From the NCBI RefSeq assembly GCF_024494595.1, contig NZ_JANHDI010000011.1, positions 124,001 through 188,000 on the forward strand: a stretch of 64,000 nt of DNA. The letters are read 5' to 3'. Every line of letters starts with the position of its first letter. The stretch's first letter is position 1. The notes below the pieces were generated by a model. It ran no database searches. It saw only the letters and a list, made by a program, of their open reading frames with translations, and was not told the origin of the DNA. This DNA comes from Halobellus rarus. Lineage in GTDB: Archaea; Halobacteriota; Halobacteria; Halobacteriales; Haloferacaceae. A program made the position numbers and the translations under genes. Positions 53,638-61,916 of the stretch are shown one piece after another.

Positions 53638-54456
53638 TTACGCCTGTAGTGGAAGGTGACCATCTGGACGTGGGACCTGCCCCTGTTTGATTTCGTAATC
53701 GACGCGACGCATATGTTTGCAGCCACCGTCTGGCGTGCGCTGCTGCCAATCGGGACAGGTACAGGATTGCCCGATGATATCGACTTCGTACCGATTTCCG
53801 GACGCAGCCAGGACTTCGTAGCGACCACCCTTGGCGAGTAGGGAGACGGTCATCGCTTCCTCGACAGCGCGTTTCGTTCGTGGCTCGAGATCCTCAGCCG
53901 AAGTGGAGCCATCCGAGACGAGCATTCGGTCGCGAACGTCTCCCGCCTGTCCTCCGTCTGGAGCGACAGCGCCGCCAGTCTCCTGAATCCGGTTTTCCAA
54001 GAGTGCTTCCGCAAGGTTCCCCTCCGGCCAGAGAAAGTGGACTTCTCGTCGCTCTCGATGGTCGTAGGAGCCACAGTCAGCGGCACTACCTTCCCAGACC
54101 CGCCATGCCCCCAGCGCGGCCATCACGATGAGGATGACCCGGGGAACCGTTGTCTGGTCCTCAGGGTAGAATACTCGAAAGCGCGTACAGTCGTCCTGTG
54201 GCGGTACTGTGTCCCACCACTCGACGTCGGAACCCCAGCTGTCGTACATCGCTTGATCTCGGCCGTATCTGACCGTCACGCCATCAACCTGCGGGACCTC
54301 CTCGGGGATCGAGTTGGCATCGCCTTCGAGGAGTCGGAGTACGGCATACCGGAGATACTCGTGTGCAGGGGAATCCTTGGCTTTGGCGACCTGGTCGTAC
54401 TGTTCTGCAACCCGCTCAGCTTCTACCAGAACAGCTCTAAGATGTCGCTCTGTCAT
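53638..54456 (-). CDS. SWIM zinc-finger protein
   Basis: A 272-aa protein from ATG 54456 (MTERHLRAVLVEAERVAEQY). The C-terminus carries a SWIM motif, CTCPDWQQRTPDGGCKHM (C-x-C then C-x-H), a zinc-binding DNA or protein interaction fold common on haloarchaeal plasmids. The middle is strand-rich and aromatic (YDSWGSDVEWWDTVPP). A GC-rich leader stem-loop and a 41-bp inverted repeat lie in the 100 bp upstream. It is probably a plasmid maintenance or regulatory protein. Confidence 0.75.
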   Translation of the reverse strand: MTERHLRAVLVEAERVAEQYDQVAKAKDSPAHEYLRYAVLRLLEGDANSIPEEVPQVDGVTVRYGRDQAMYDSWGSDVEWWDTVPPQDDCTRFRVFYPEDQTTVPRVILIVMAALGAWRVWEGSAADCGSYDHRERREVHFLWPEGNLAEALLENRIQETGGAVAPDGGQAGDVRDRMLVSDGSTSAEDLEPRTKRAVEEAMTVSLLAKGGRYEVLAASGNRYEVDIIGQSCTCPDWQQRTPDGGCKHMRRVDYEIKQGQVPRPDGHLPLQA

Positions 54457-54479
54457 GATTCGGTGAAGGCTGGAATGCG

Positions 54480-54506
54480 CCTCCGCCCCTCGGCGGGCGC
54501 TCAAAA
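54480..54506 (-). promoter_or_regulatory. GC-rich leader motif 1 (SWIM gene)
   Basis: On the minus strand TTTTTGAGCGCCC is followed by GAGGGGCGGAGG, able to form a stem 25-50 nt upstream of the start. It belongs to a motif family also found before ArdC, the 115-aa gene, the 73-aa gene and the DUF932-like gene. Confidence 0.5.
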
Positions 54507-54508
54507 AC

Positions 54509-54549
54509 TTAACCAACGCACCAGCCATAGATCCCAGGTTGTTGGTTAA
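54509..54549. repeat. 41-bp inverted repeat, site F
   Basis: TTAACCAACG (54509-54518) and TGTTGGTTAA (54540-54549), spacer 21 bp, between the AbiEii-like gene end and the SWIM gene start. The tenth base of the left arm departs from consensus. Confidence 0.85.
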
Positions 54550-54606
54550 ACACCAGAGTTCCGGATGCGGCACCCATCGGCCATCGACACCGATATCGGC
54601 CGTTGC

Positions 54607-55410
54607 CTACGACGATCCCTGTTGGGAGATCGCCGTATCCAACTGTTCCCAGACCATCTCGAACGCCGGCGGATCACCGGTCAGGTCCGGCAGCGTGGTC
54701 TCCCACTGGTGGCGGATCGTTTCTTGTTGCTCGTCCGGAAGTCCGTCGCTCAGATCAACGGTGAGCCCATCGTGTTTGCACTTTGCCTCGAAGGCAGGCC
54801 CCACGTCGGCAAAGTTGATCGTGACCGAATCGGTTTCGAGCAACTGATAGAGGTCGTAGTAGTCACGGGCGGCCCCGCGCTGATAGATCGCCCGGAGCTT
54901 TTCGGCGAAGATCTCCTCGACGCTGTACGCTTGGAGGTCGAATTCGGGCACGTCTTCGTACGCGTGAGTGTGCTGAACAGGATCGAAAGCGACGTGCTCG
55001 TCGACCATCACGTCGATGCTGGTCGTGTTGGGGTGGTTGAGGACGGCGCGGTACTGAATGCTGATGTCGACGTAGTGGGTCGGGTAGTGTTCCTGCTGGG
55101 ATTCGTGATGCTCCCGTATCTCGAATTCGATGCCAGAGCGGTCGGCAATCGTATCGAGGACCGTTCGGAGTTCCTGTTTGGACCCCTGGTACTCTCCTTC
55201 GACGCCAAAATCGAGGTCCTCCGAGAATCGCCACGATTGCGGGAAATACAGTTTGGATAGCGCGGTCCCACCTTTGAACAGGAGGTTGTCGCCGTAGTCG
55301 CTCGTGAAGATACCCCAGAGGAGCCACGAATTGACGTAGTTCTTTTCGGCGTATCCTTGCCGAACGCCCAGTTCCCGAGCGAGAATACGGAGCCGATCTT
55401 GACTGATCAT
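54607..55410 (-). CDS. AbiEii/AbiGii-family nucleotidyltransferase toxin
   Basis: A 267-aa protein with the family motifs LLFKGGTALSKLYF (about 43-56), RFSEDLDFGVEG (paired aspartates), and the later EEIFAEKLRAIYQRGAARDYYDLYQLL with the catalytic K and D. Known AbiEii toxins transfer pyrimidine nucleotides to tRNA ends and arrest growth or abort phage infection. The start lies 5 nt after the stop of the AbiEi-like gene, the canonical antitoxin-toxin order. Confidence 0.85.
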   Translation of the reverse strand: MISQDRLRILARELGVRQGYAEKNYVNSWLLWGIFTSDYGDNLLFKGGTALSKLYFPQSWRFSEDLDFGVEGEYQGSKQELRTVLDTIADRSGIEFEIREHHESQQEHYPTHYVDISIQYRAVLNHPNTTSIDVMVDEHVAFDPVQHTHAYEDVPEFDLQAYSVEEIFAEKLRAIYQRGAARDYYDLYQLLETDSVTINFADVGPAFEAKCKHDGLTVDLSDGLPDEQQETIRHQWETTLPDLTGDPPAFEMVWEQLDTAISQQGSS

Positions 55411-55415
55411 CGCGA

Positions 55416-56246
55416 TCAGGACTCCGTCGGCTCCAGCGTGGCTGACTCGACGTTGATCCGGAGGCGATACGTGCTGTTGGTCGACCCGGTGTCGGGTCGC
55501 GTCGGGTCTAGTGGGGAATAGCCACTCGTGAACGACGCGACGAGCTCCTCGCGGGCGGGGAGGTCGATGCCGAGCTGGTCGGCGAGGTAGACGATCCGCT
55601 TGGTCGCAGCGCCGTTATCGAGACGCTCGAGGTACTCGCCGACCGTGTCCCAGTCGCAATCCCGTTCGTCGGCAGTTCGCATCGCGGTTGCGAGTTCCCG
55701 AAGGCCACCGCAGAACTCGGGGTGGTCCGCACAGTCGACCAGCGTCTTCTCCAGGTCGCTGACCTGAACGGCCGTGCCCTCGATCGATGTTGGCTCAAAG
55801 CCGAAGAATTTCCGCTCGGTGACTGTCGTGACGCGGTACGGGACGCCGTGGATCTCCCGGCTTTGCGCTCGGGTCGGCGTAACGACATACACCGTCCGGG
55901 GGACCTGTTCGGTCAGTCCGTGGTGGCTGAGGGCGCTGTAGTAGCCGATGTACATCGGCTCGGCGACGTGGGCGGCGATGAGGTACTCGTGGGTCGTGTA
56001 TACGGCGTCCTCGCCGGCTGTGAGTGGGATGATGAGATACGTGCCCGGGAAAAGCCGGTCGAGCCAGCCCTTCTCGGTGAGCCGGGAGGCGATCTCGCGG
56101 GCGGTGTTTGGGGGGACCTCCAGCGTCGTCTCGATGTCGTCGACGGAGATGATCTGGTGACCCGCGCCAGCGAGTCGTGCAAGGAGTCGACTTTCTCGAG
56201 TCGAGAGGCCCTGCCGTATATTTTGCGATTGTTCTATGGTACTCAT
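55416..56246 (-). CDS. AbiEi-like antitoxin/transcriptional regulator
   Basis: A 276-aa protein. The N-terminal wHTH (LSTRESRLLARLAGAGHQII, then TTLEVPPNTAREIASRL) is followed by AbiEi-type strand segments (LIAAHVAEPMYIGYYSALSH, RTVYVVTPTRAQSREIHG) and a C-terminal domain with EKTLVDCADHPEFCGGL. Such proteins repress their operon and neutralise the nucleotidyltransferase toxin. ATG 56246 fits the family start (MSTIEQSQNIRQGLSTRESR); upstream codons are not needed. A 41-bp repeat lies 80 bp upstream. Confidence 0.82.
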   Translation of the reverse strand: MSTIEQSQNIRQGLSTRESRLLARLAGAGHQIISVDDIETTLEVPPNTAREIASRLTEKGWLDRLFPGTYLIIPLTAGEDAVYTTHEYLIAAHVAEPMYIGYYSALSHHGLTEQVPRTVYVVTPTRAQSREIHGVPYRVTTVTERKFFGFEPTSIEGTAVQVSDLEKTLVDCADHPEFCGGLRELATAMRTADERDCDWDTVGEYLERLDNGAATKRIVYLADQLGIDLPAREELVASFTSGYSPLDPTRPDTGSTNSTYRLRINVESATLEPTES

Positions 56247-56325
56247 ACCTGCGTTTCCTACATAGAGTATAAACACGGGCCTGCTTTAGCCTTGCGACTG
56301 CCGCGGATGACGGAGACGAGCAGAC

Positions 56326-56368
56326 TTAACCAACGAAATTGGTGGGTGTAGAACCGAGTGTTGGTTAA
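56326..56368. repeat. 43-bp inverted repeat, site G
   Basis: TTAACCAACG (56326-56335) and TGTTGGTTAA (56359-56368), spacer 23 bp, the longest of the set. It begins 5 bp after the ArdC stop and lies 80 bp upstream of the AbiEi-like start. Confidence 0.85.
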
Positions 56369-56372
56369 GGGT

Positions 56373-57305
56373 TCAAGCGCCGTCTTCGACTACGTCGATG
56401 AGCTCTTCTGCTGTGGAACTGATCCGGTCGAGACGGTCGCGAACGATCTCGGGATCGTCCGACTCCCACGCGGCTAGGTAGAACGCCGACCCGCTGGTGT
56501 CCAACCCACAGTACCGCCCGACGACGTAGGCGACCGCCTCGGCCTCGACTTCGCGTTTCGACCGTTCGGTGTCGTCGTCAACGTGGAAATGAAGCAGGGC
56601 GTGGGCGTACTCGTGGATCAACGTCCGCGCAAGGTCAGCCTCGTTCTCCCGATCACGTACTTCGACCCGCGGTTGCATATCGACGAGACTCAGCTGCTCG
56701 CAGATACCTTTCGCCTCGCCGTGCGTCCACTCCTCGGCTGGAACAATTCGCACCGTCACGCCGAGGTCGTCAGCGGCGTCAGTCAACTGTTCGACGAGGT
56801 CGCCGGCGTCCCCGGTCGCTTCCGTGTCCAGGTTGGGAAGCGGCTCGCCTTCGGTCTGAGAGATGTCGAACACCGGCGCAGGCTTGAACCCGACGAGGCC
56901 CTCCGACCACTTCTCGGGCGGCGTCTCGTCGTACTCACAGTCACTGTCCTCGTGGTAGCTCGGCGAGTTCTCGCACTCTGGACACTGCTTCGTGATGATC
57001 GGCGCCCAGATCCAGATGGCCGACTCCCCCTCCTGGACGTGCCGGTCGAACTCCTCCTGCCACGTCCGGTAGCCCGCCACCCGGGTTGCCTTCGGGTACT
57101 GCCGCTTGATGAGGAGCGTGTTTCGATACGAGTAGTCGTGGAAGCGACTCTGTACGTCGAGCCATTCTTGGAACTCTTCGCTGGCCTGCGCGTCGTCGAC
57201 GCCGGCGACGAGGTCGTCGATCCACTGTTCGATGGTACTGTTCATCTCGTCTGATCGCGTGTCGGTCTGGTCGAAGGAGACCGACGAGTCTCTGGTCGTG
57301 GACAT
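56373..57305 (-). CDS. ardC: ArdC-like anti-restriction metalloprotein
   Basis: A 310-aa protein from ATG 57305. The N-terminal part has the ArdC ssDNA-binding pattern (WIDDLVAGVDDAQASEEFQE, FHDYSYRNTLLIKRQYP, RVAGYRTWQEEF), interrupted by a Cys/His insert (CPECENS to DCEYDE) that could bind zinc. The C-terminal zincin-like peptidase domain has LIHEYAHALLHF (HExxH) and a downstream E in REVEAEAVAYVVG. ArdC proteins protect incoming plasmid DNA from host restriction, which fits a mobile replicon. Confidence 0.82.
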   Translation of the reverse strand: MSTTRDSSVSFDQTDTRSDEMNSTIEQWIDDLVAGVDDAQASEEFQEWLDVQSRFHDYSYRNTLLIKRQYPKATRVAGYRTWQEEFDRHVQEGESAIWIWAPIITKQCPECENSPSYHEDSDCEYDETPPEKWSEGLVGFKPAPVFDISQTEGEPLPNLDTEATGDAGDLVEQLTDAADDLGVTVRIVPAEEWTHGEAKGICEQLSLVDMQPRVEVRDRENEADLARTLIHEYAHALLHFHVDDDTERSKREVEAEAVAYVVGRYCGLDTSGSAFYLAAWESDDPEIVRDRLDRISSTAEELIDVVEDGA

Positions 57306-57348
57306 AGTGGTCACTGAATCTGACTAACGCGATTTCGCTAGTTCAGAA

Positions 57349-57376
57349 CGCGCCGCACCCCCTCAAGGGCGGATGA
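57349..57376 (-). promoter_or_regulatory. GC-rich leader motif 2 (ArdC gene)
   Basis: On the minus strand CATCCGCCC is followed by TTGAGGGGGTGCGGCG, 44-70 nt upstream of the ArdC start. It matches the leader motif family of this backbone, with a shorter T run. Confidence 0.4.
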
Positions 57377-57392
57377 ACAACCTCGAGGAACG

Positions 57393-57740
57393 CTATCGAA
57401 GCTCGGCTGTATCGTCCGCGAAGCCGACCGTGACGAGATACTCGAGGAACTCGTCGAACCGATCCACGTCGCTGGGCGTGTCGGTCGCGAGGTGGCGGGC
57501 CCACTCGACTGCCCACTGAAACGCAGGATCAGCTCCGCCCTTGCCGTGAATGTACCACCAGCGCGCCGCTTTCAGTACGACGAGCGGGTTCGTCGGCGGC
57601 TCTGTACTCGCCAGCGCACGGGTCAGCGACTGGATCTCCTCGGGAACGTCGGTTGCGTGGACGTCGCCGGACTGCGTGTTCGCGATATCGACGGGAATCT
57701 CGTCGATCGAGACATCGCTCGGAGACTGTTGTTGACTCAC
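57393..57740 (-). CDS. Hypothetical plasmid-backbone protein
   Basis: A 115-aa protein of unknown family. A disordered N-terminal 40 residues precede a helical domain (NPLVVLKAARWWYIHGKGGA, then FQWAVEWARHLAT). GTG 57740 was chosen because AGGTGA lies 5 nt upstream; a GTG nine nucleotides earlier is possible. It lies upstream of ArdC on the same strand, and a GC-rich leader motif sits just before it. Confidence 0.6.
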   Translation of the reverse strand: MSQQQSPSDVSIDEIPVDIANTQSGDVHATDVPEEIQSLTRALASTEPPTNPLVVLKAARWWYIHGKGGADPAFQWAVEWARHLATDTPSDVDRFDEFLEYLVTVGFADDTAELR

Positions 57741-57769
57741 GGAAATCACCTGACAGCGAGGGCGTTCGC

Positions 57770-57802
57770 TGAAGCCCTCACCCTCTCAGGGGGCGAAAAA
57801 AC
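57770..57802 (-). promoter_or_regulatory. GC-rich leader motif 3 (115-aa gene)
   Basis: On the minus strand TTTTTTCGCCCCC is followed by TGAGAGGGTGAGGGC, 30-62 nt upstream of the GTG start. It is the same motif family as upstream of the SWIM and DUF932-like genes. Confidence 0.5.
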
Positions 57803-57827
57803 AATCCACAGTCGGTCCGACGATGTC

Positions 57828-58595
57828 TCAGCGGCCGATGGTGCCCTGGCGCGTGACCGGTGCGTCCGGGTTGATGCTGAACGCAACGATGGTGGCGTCC
57901 TCGGTTGCAGTGACGGCCACGTCGTCGTCGTCGCCGGTCACGAGTGCGCTCTCGGTGTACCCGACCGGCTCATCGCCGACCTCGACGGCCCCGTCGAACA
58001 CGTACAGGTAGGTGTGGCGGCCCGATTGCGACGGGAGCGTGGTCGTGGCCCCGGCGGCGAGGCGGCAGTCGTAGAAGTCGACGTCGTTCCGAACGTACAG
58101 CGGGACGTCGGTGCCCTCGGGGCCGAACAGGTGGCGCCACTCGCCGGCGACCGGGTCGGGGATCGGCTCGTGCTGGATGCCCGGGTCGAGGTCGAGGCTG
58201 TGTGGCCGGACGAAGATCTGGAGCATCCGTAGCGGCGGGTCGTCGGCGAGCGTCTCCTCGGAATGCCAGAAGCCGCTGCCGGCGTTCATCACCATCAGAT
58301 GATCGGGATCGGTGGCCAACTGGTTGCCCTGGCGGTCGTCGTGGCGCATCACGCCGTCGGGAACCCACGAGATGATCTCCTCGTTTGTGTGCTGGTGCAT
58401 TCGGATCAGGGTTCCGGGGTCCATGAACGACTCGACGACGGTCGCCAAGGGCCCGTACCCGTGGTCGTCGTGATCGGGGACGGCACGGCCGGGAAAGTTG
58501 AAGTGGATCCGAAACTTGCCCTGGTTCTGCGAGATATCCGTTCGCGGCGCCGTGTAGATACGAGAGTGGGTCTGTGCGGAAGGCGACTCGTCCAT
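57828..58595 (-). CDS. Pirin-family protein
   Basis: A 255-aa bicupin from ATG 58595 (MDESPSAQTHSRIYTAPRTD). It has pirin motifs: the metal-binding histidines in IRMHQHTNEEIISWV, followed by MVMNAGSGFWHSEE, LRMLQIFVRP and the C-terminal cupin with RHTYLYVFDGAVEV. Pirins act as quercetinase-like oxygenases or redox-sensitive cofactors. Why it sits on a mobile backbone is unclear; it is flanked by genes of the plasmid type. Confidence 0.82.
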   Translation of the reverse strand: MDESPSAQTHSRIYTAPRTDISQNQGKFRIHFNFPGRAVPDHDDHGYGPLATVVESFMDPGTLIRMHQHTNEEIISWVPDGVMRHDDRQGNQLATDPDHLMVMNAGSGFWHSEETLADDPPLRMLQIFVRPHSLDLDPGIQHEPIPDPVAGEWRHLFGPEGTDVPLYVRNDVDFYDCRLAAGATTTLPSQSGRHTYLYVFDGAVEVGDEPVGYTESALVTGDDDDVAVTATEDATIVAFSINPDAPVTRQGTIGR

Positions 58596-58646
58596 TACCT
58601 TGTGTAGTCGCTCACCCGAAAAATGGGTTCTGCGGGACAAGTCGGC

Positions 58647-60209
58647 TTAACATCCAGTCGTATCGGCAGCCCCTCTATTTTCCTTTTGACAATTACAGAG
58701 CGCTGACTCGACGGAGAAGATAGCCTCTGGAAGCCCCATACCCCGCTCTTCACACGCGTATGCGGTAAGCCGGGTCAGGTACTGCGTCCTCTCCCGCAAC
58801 TCTGCGCCACCGACACTGTCCAGCCCAAACACGTGTTCTAAGCCCCGCCGAGGGCCGTTTGAGTTCACATATTCGTATCGGAGCTGGGTCGGCGCTAGCC
58901 ATTCGTAATCCAGCGCTTGTACGACCACTTCAAGGAAATCGAATGCCGCCAGTCGTTGGAAGGAATACACGCTCTCCTTGATTTGTTTTAGAGCATCTAA
59001 GAACGGAGCATCCTGATCCAAGTCATCAAGGAAGTCGGTAAACGAGGAGTTAACATCTGCTGCGAAGGTTGCCATTGATTCTACAAGAATTTCTGCCTCG
59101 TGGGGTCCGTATCTTTCTCCTGTTTCACGCCGTCTACCTGCATTTCGTGGGATATTGCTACGATGTCCATGGGGCCAGCCGCTGGAGTTGTGAAGGTCGT
59201 CAAAAACACCCGATAGGGTCTCCAGGACTTCATCGCTCGTTGTTAATTCGGAGAGGCTCCGGACACCTAAGCCCGAATCAGTAACGAGAGCTTTGGGGAC
59301 TTCAAGTGACCATCCTCCAGAGACATAAGAGAATGCTGCTAGCACTTCTTGTTCGGTAGAGAGGTTATGATCGTCGATGAATGCGCCGAAGTCGGAAAAC
59401 GACGAGGGAGGTCGGAGCTCTGCATCGAAATCCTTGAACCCCGGCTCGCTCGAAAGTGACGCTCCGTACAGGTGTCGAGCGTCACCTGTCTGGTGGGCTT
59501 CGAGTAATTCGTCTCTTCTATCTTTGGTCATTTGAACTGGACCTCGATACCATACCATGTGGATGTCGATTCCGTCCGAATCGAAGAACGGAATGCGCTT
59601 TTCATCGGGTCCTAACGACCCTTCTGGGAGAGAAAGTGGTACGGCAGTGTCGTACAGTTCTGATTCGTCAGGATCTCCAAGCAGCATCAGGAGGTTGGAA
59701 TCCTGTTCGGGGCGGCGCAGGTGAGCGTTGTTGGAAAACGGAGATTGCTCATTCTCCGGTAGGTTCCGATATTCCTCGATGGAAATCGGATCCCGCTGAA
59801 GTCGAAAATGTCCGAATACGTACCCGCCCCAGCCGTCGTTAATCCAGTACCGCTGCCGCCTTCCATTCTCGAAATCTAACGTTCCATAGAAGAAGAGGTA
59901 ATCCCCCTGTGAGAGTTTCTCTAATTGGCTGGTCTTCGTACTCCCGGGATCAGCGAACGTGTAATGCTCACCGCCCGGAAGTTCCGGGAATTCGGGATCA
60001 AAATGTGTAACTGCATCCTCAGACCCAGCAATAATGCTCTTGTCGTAACCAATATCAGAATATGTTGGCCAGTCAACAGCGTCCTCATACTTTTCGGTAA
60101 TTGGCAGGTACTCAAACGACCCATCGGCGAAAATCGGGCCCCTACCGAGAGGCTCCCCAGTCTGGGACCCGACATTAATTGCCACGGCTGCTACCTTATC
60201 GGACTCCAT
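58647..60209 (-). CDS. Nmad3-like plus thymine-pyrophosphorylase-like protein
   Basis: A 520-aa protein from ATG 60209. The N-terminal 220 residues match the style of nucleotide modification associated domain 3: AAVAINVGSQ, GRGPIFADGSFEYLPI, HYTFADPGS, LSQGDYLFFYGTLDFE, WGGYVFGHFRL, then FSNNAHLRRPE and LLMLLGDPDESELYDTAVPL. The C-terminal 150 residues (RLAAFDFLEVVVQALDYEWL, NGPRRGLEHVFG, VESALCNCQKE) resemble clade 3 of the alpha-glutamyl/putrescinyl thymine pyrophosphorylase families predicted in phage base-modification systems. Both assignments rest on motif memory. It may make, read or remove a hypermodified base. Confidence 0.55.
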   Translation of the reverse strand: MESDKVAAVAINVGSQTGEPLGRGPIFADGSFEYLPITEKYEDAVDWPTYSDIGYDKSIIAGSEDAVTHFDPEFPELPGGEHYTFADPGSTKTSQLEKLSQGDYLFFYGTLDFENGRRQRYWINDGWGGYVFGHFRLQRDPISIEEYRNLPENEQSPFSNNAHLRRPEQDSNLLMLLGDPDESELYDTAVPLSLPEGSLGPDEKRIPFFDSDGIDIHMVWYRGPVQMTKDRRDELLEAHQTGDARHLYGASLSSEPGFKDFDAELRPPSSFSDFGAFIDDHNLSTEQEVLAAFSYVSGGWSLEVPKALVTDSGLGVRSLSELTTSDEVLETLSGVFDDLHNSSGWPHGHRSNIPRNAGRRRETGERYGPHEAEILVESMATFAADVNSSFTDFLDDLDQDAPFLDALKQIKESVYSFQRLAAFDFLEVVVQALDYEWLAPTQLRYEYVNSNGPRRGLEHVFGLDSVGGAELRERTQYLTRLTAYACEERGMGLPEAIFSVESALCNCQKENRGAADTTGC

Positions 60210-60369
60210 GTGACAGTGCAAAAAGTATCGAATACTTCAAATTATTGTCGACCCGATGGAATCCATACTGTCGAAAGCAGTTGTCTCTCTTCTTTTGCGT
60301 ATCTTCTCAACTCGTGAAGGTCGCCGCTGGCCACCCTGCGCCCCTCCAGAGAGGCCGATAAACCATATA

Positions 60370-60410
60370 TTAACCAACAATACTGGGAGCTATCCGTTTC
60401 CGTTGGTTAA
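60370..60410. repeat. 41-bp inverted repeat, site H
   Basis: TTAACCAACA (60370-60379) and CGTTGGTTAA (60401-60410), spacer 21 bp, one mismatch in the inner base. It lies 6 bp after the stop of the 73-aa gene and 160 bp upstream of the Nmad3-like gene. Confidence 0.85.
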
Positions 60411-60415
60411 TTACA

Positions 60416-60637
60416 TCACTCATTTTCGGCCTCACGAAGATCAGCTGCCTTGCGGTCGAGTCGCTTCAGAATCGGCGTGCGGTTCTGGTGAGCGTTCTCG
60501 TACGCGACGCATTCCCGGAGCGTCTCCATATCGGGGATCGTCGCGATTCCGGCCTCAATCAGGCGATGATTCGGCGCCTCGAGGCGTTTCTCAGGCGGGA
60601 ACTCGTCGTCTTCGTCGTTATCCGTAGACTGACCCAT
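60416..60637 (-). CDS. Small acidic hypothetical protein
   Basis: A 73-aa protein from ATG 60637 (MGQSTDNDEDDEFPPEKRLE) with an acidic disordered front and a helical body (DMETLRECVAYENAHQNRTP, ILKRLDRKAADLREAE). The family is unknown but of the small haloarchaeal plasmid kind. A GC-rich leader motif lies 12-37 nt upstream. Confidence 0.6.
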   Translation of the reverse strand: MGQSTDNDEDDEFPPEKRLEAPNHRLIEAGIATIPDMETLRECVAYENAHQNRTPILKRLDRKAADLREAENE

Positions 60638-60648
60638 CTCTGTTGGCC

Positions 60649-60674
60649 TCCACCCCACGAGGGCGAGAGAAACA
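60649..60674 (-). promoter_or_regulatory. GC-rich leader motif 4 (73-aa gene)
   Basis: On the minus strand GTTTCTCTCGCCC is followed by TCGTGGGGTGGAGG, directly upstream of the start. It is a member of the backbone leader family. Confidence 0.45.
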
Positions 60675-60702
60675 AATTGCCGACTACAGCATCGTCGCGA
60701 CG

Positions 60703-61908
60703 TCAGCTCATCGCGTCCTGGAACCGCTCACGGAGCGCGTCCTCCCGTTCCTCGAACTGGTCGACCTTCTCCTGCAGGTCGTCGCTGACGCACTCGATGC
60801 TCGCCAGCGCTCGCTCGCCGGCGAGCGACGCCTGCGACCCGTCGTCGCCCTCCGCCTCCAGTTGCTCCTCGTAGGCACGCTCGACACGCTCGATGGTGCC
60901 CTCTGGGTTGAACAGAATGTCGTTGGCCGTGCGAACGTAGCCGTCCAGCGATGCGCCCTCCTTGCCCTGGAAGAAGTGCGTGAGCGCGTACGTGGCGCCG
61001 GAATGCAGCGTCCACATATCGATTTCGACGGGTGAGGCCGCGTTGGCCTCAGCATCGCTCGCAGCGCGCTCGGCCAGGTAGTCCGGGAAGCCGAGCAGCC
61101 TGTAGAACTCCGTGACGGTGAACGGCAGCTCCGAGAAGTCGAGGTCGATGTCCTGGGCGTCACGGATGAACTTGAAGAGGTCGTCGGCGACGAGTTCGAC
61201 CTGTGCGAGAATCTCTTCCCACCAGGTGCGGAAGTTCCGCACGTCGCCGACGTGCTTGATGACCTCCTTGTCGGTGAGCGACCGCATCGTATTCGAACAG
61301 TACCCATCCTGGGCGAATCCCTCCACGTAGACAGCGTGTTCGCCGAAGAAGTCGTAGCCCGACGTGACGCCCATCGTGATCGGGTCCGACCGGCCGGGAA
61401 GGCGCACCTCAAGGCCGTCGAACATGATGTCCATGTGGACCTCGCCCCCGCCCCGGTAGCGACGAATCTCGCCGAACATCACGTTACCCAGGGGCGTCCC
61501 GTCGATGGTCTCCTCGCGGAGGACCTCCTCCAGTGGCCCGTAGACGTCGACGGGGTTGATGATCGCGTACGAGTCGGTGGGCACGTGGAACAACGGGTCT
61601 TTCTCTGCGTCCCCATCTCGGGCCTGCTCCCGAGCGCGACTCGGCTCCACGAGCGCATTGAACCGCTTCGTCTCGACCCACTCGTCGGTGTAGGGATTCC
61701 GGTAGGCCACGGTCGTCTCGGCGGCCTGCGGGAGGTCGCGGATCGCCTCGGCGAAGGTCACAGGGTTTTCGCCCCCGCGACGCTGTCGGTACCACTCGGG
61801 CAGTTCGGTGTCGGTCCGTCCATCGACGCCAGCGAAGATGGTTCTCGACTCTGGGTCTTTCATCTCAGTCACCTCGACGCAGGAACGCTCATTGACGGCC
61901 GTCTGCAT
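60703..61908 (-). CDS. DUF932-like plasmid protein
   Basis: A 401-aa protein with the layout of DUF932 phage/plasmid-like proteins: a central strand-rich part (YAIINPVDVYGPLEEVLREE, GNVMFGEIRRYRGGGEVHMD, MGVTSGYDFFGEHAVYVEG) followed by a helical C-terminal half (TWWEEILAQVELVADDLFKF) and a coiled-coil end. These proteins are abundant on plasmids and phages but have no established function. ATG 61908 is preceded by a strong GC-rich leader motif. Confidence 0.7.
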   Translation of the reverse strand: MQTAVNERSCVEVTEMKDPESRTIFAGVDGRTDTELPEWYRQRRGGENPVTFAEAIRDLPQAAETTVAYRNPYTDEWVETKRFNALVEPSRAREQARDGDAEKDPLFHVPTDSYAIINPVDVYGPLEEVLREETIDGTPLGNVMFGEIRRYRGGGEVHMDIMFDGLEVRLPGRSDPITMGVTSGYDFFGEHAVYVEGFAQDGYCSNTMRSLTDKEVIKHVGDVRNFRTWWEEILAQVELVADDLFKFIRDAQDIDLDFSELPFTVTEFYRLLGFPDYLAERAASDAEANAASPVEIDMWTLHSGATYALTHFFQGKEGASLDGYVRTANDILFNPEGTIERVERAYEEQLEAEGDDGSQASLAGERALASIECVSDDLQEKVDQFEEREDALRERFQDAMS

Positions 61909-61916
61909 CGTCTCGC

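Noticed and set aside
54565-55260. Long open frame on the plus strand opposite the AbiEii-like gene
   Set aside because: It is a codon-bias shadow in GC-rich DNA. The minus-strand frame has the nucleotidyltransferase motifs. The same applies to 56583-57254 opposite ArdC and 23682-24215 opposite orc1/cdc6.
23124-60410. The 41-bp inverted repeats as intrinsic terminators
   Set aside because: The 10-bp arms are AT/CAAC-type with a loop of about 21 nt and no T-run, and several lie upstream of genes. Exact arm conservation points to protein binding or recombination.
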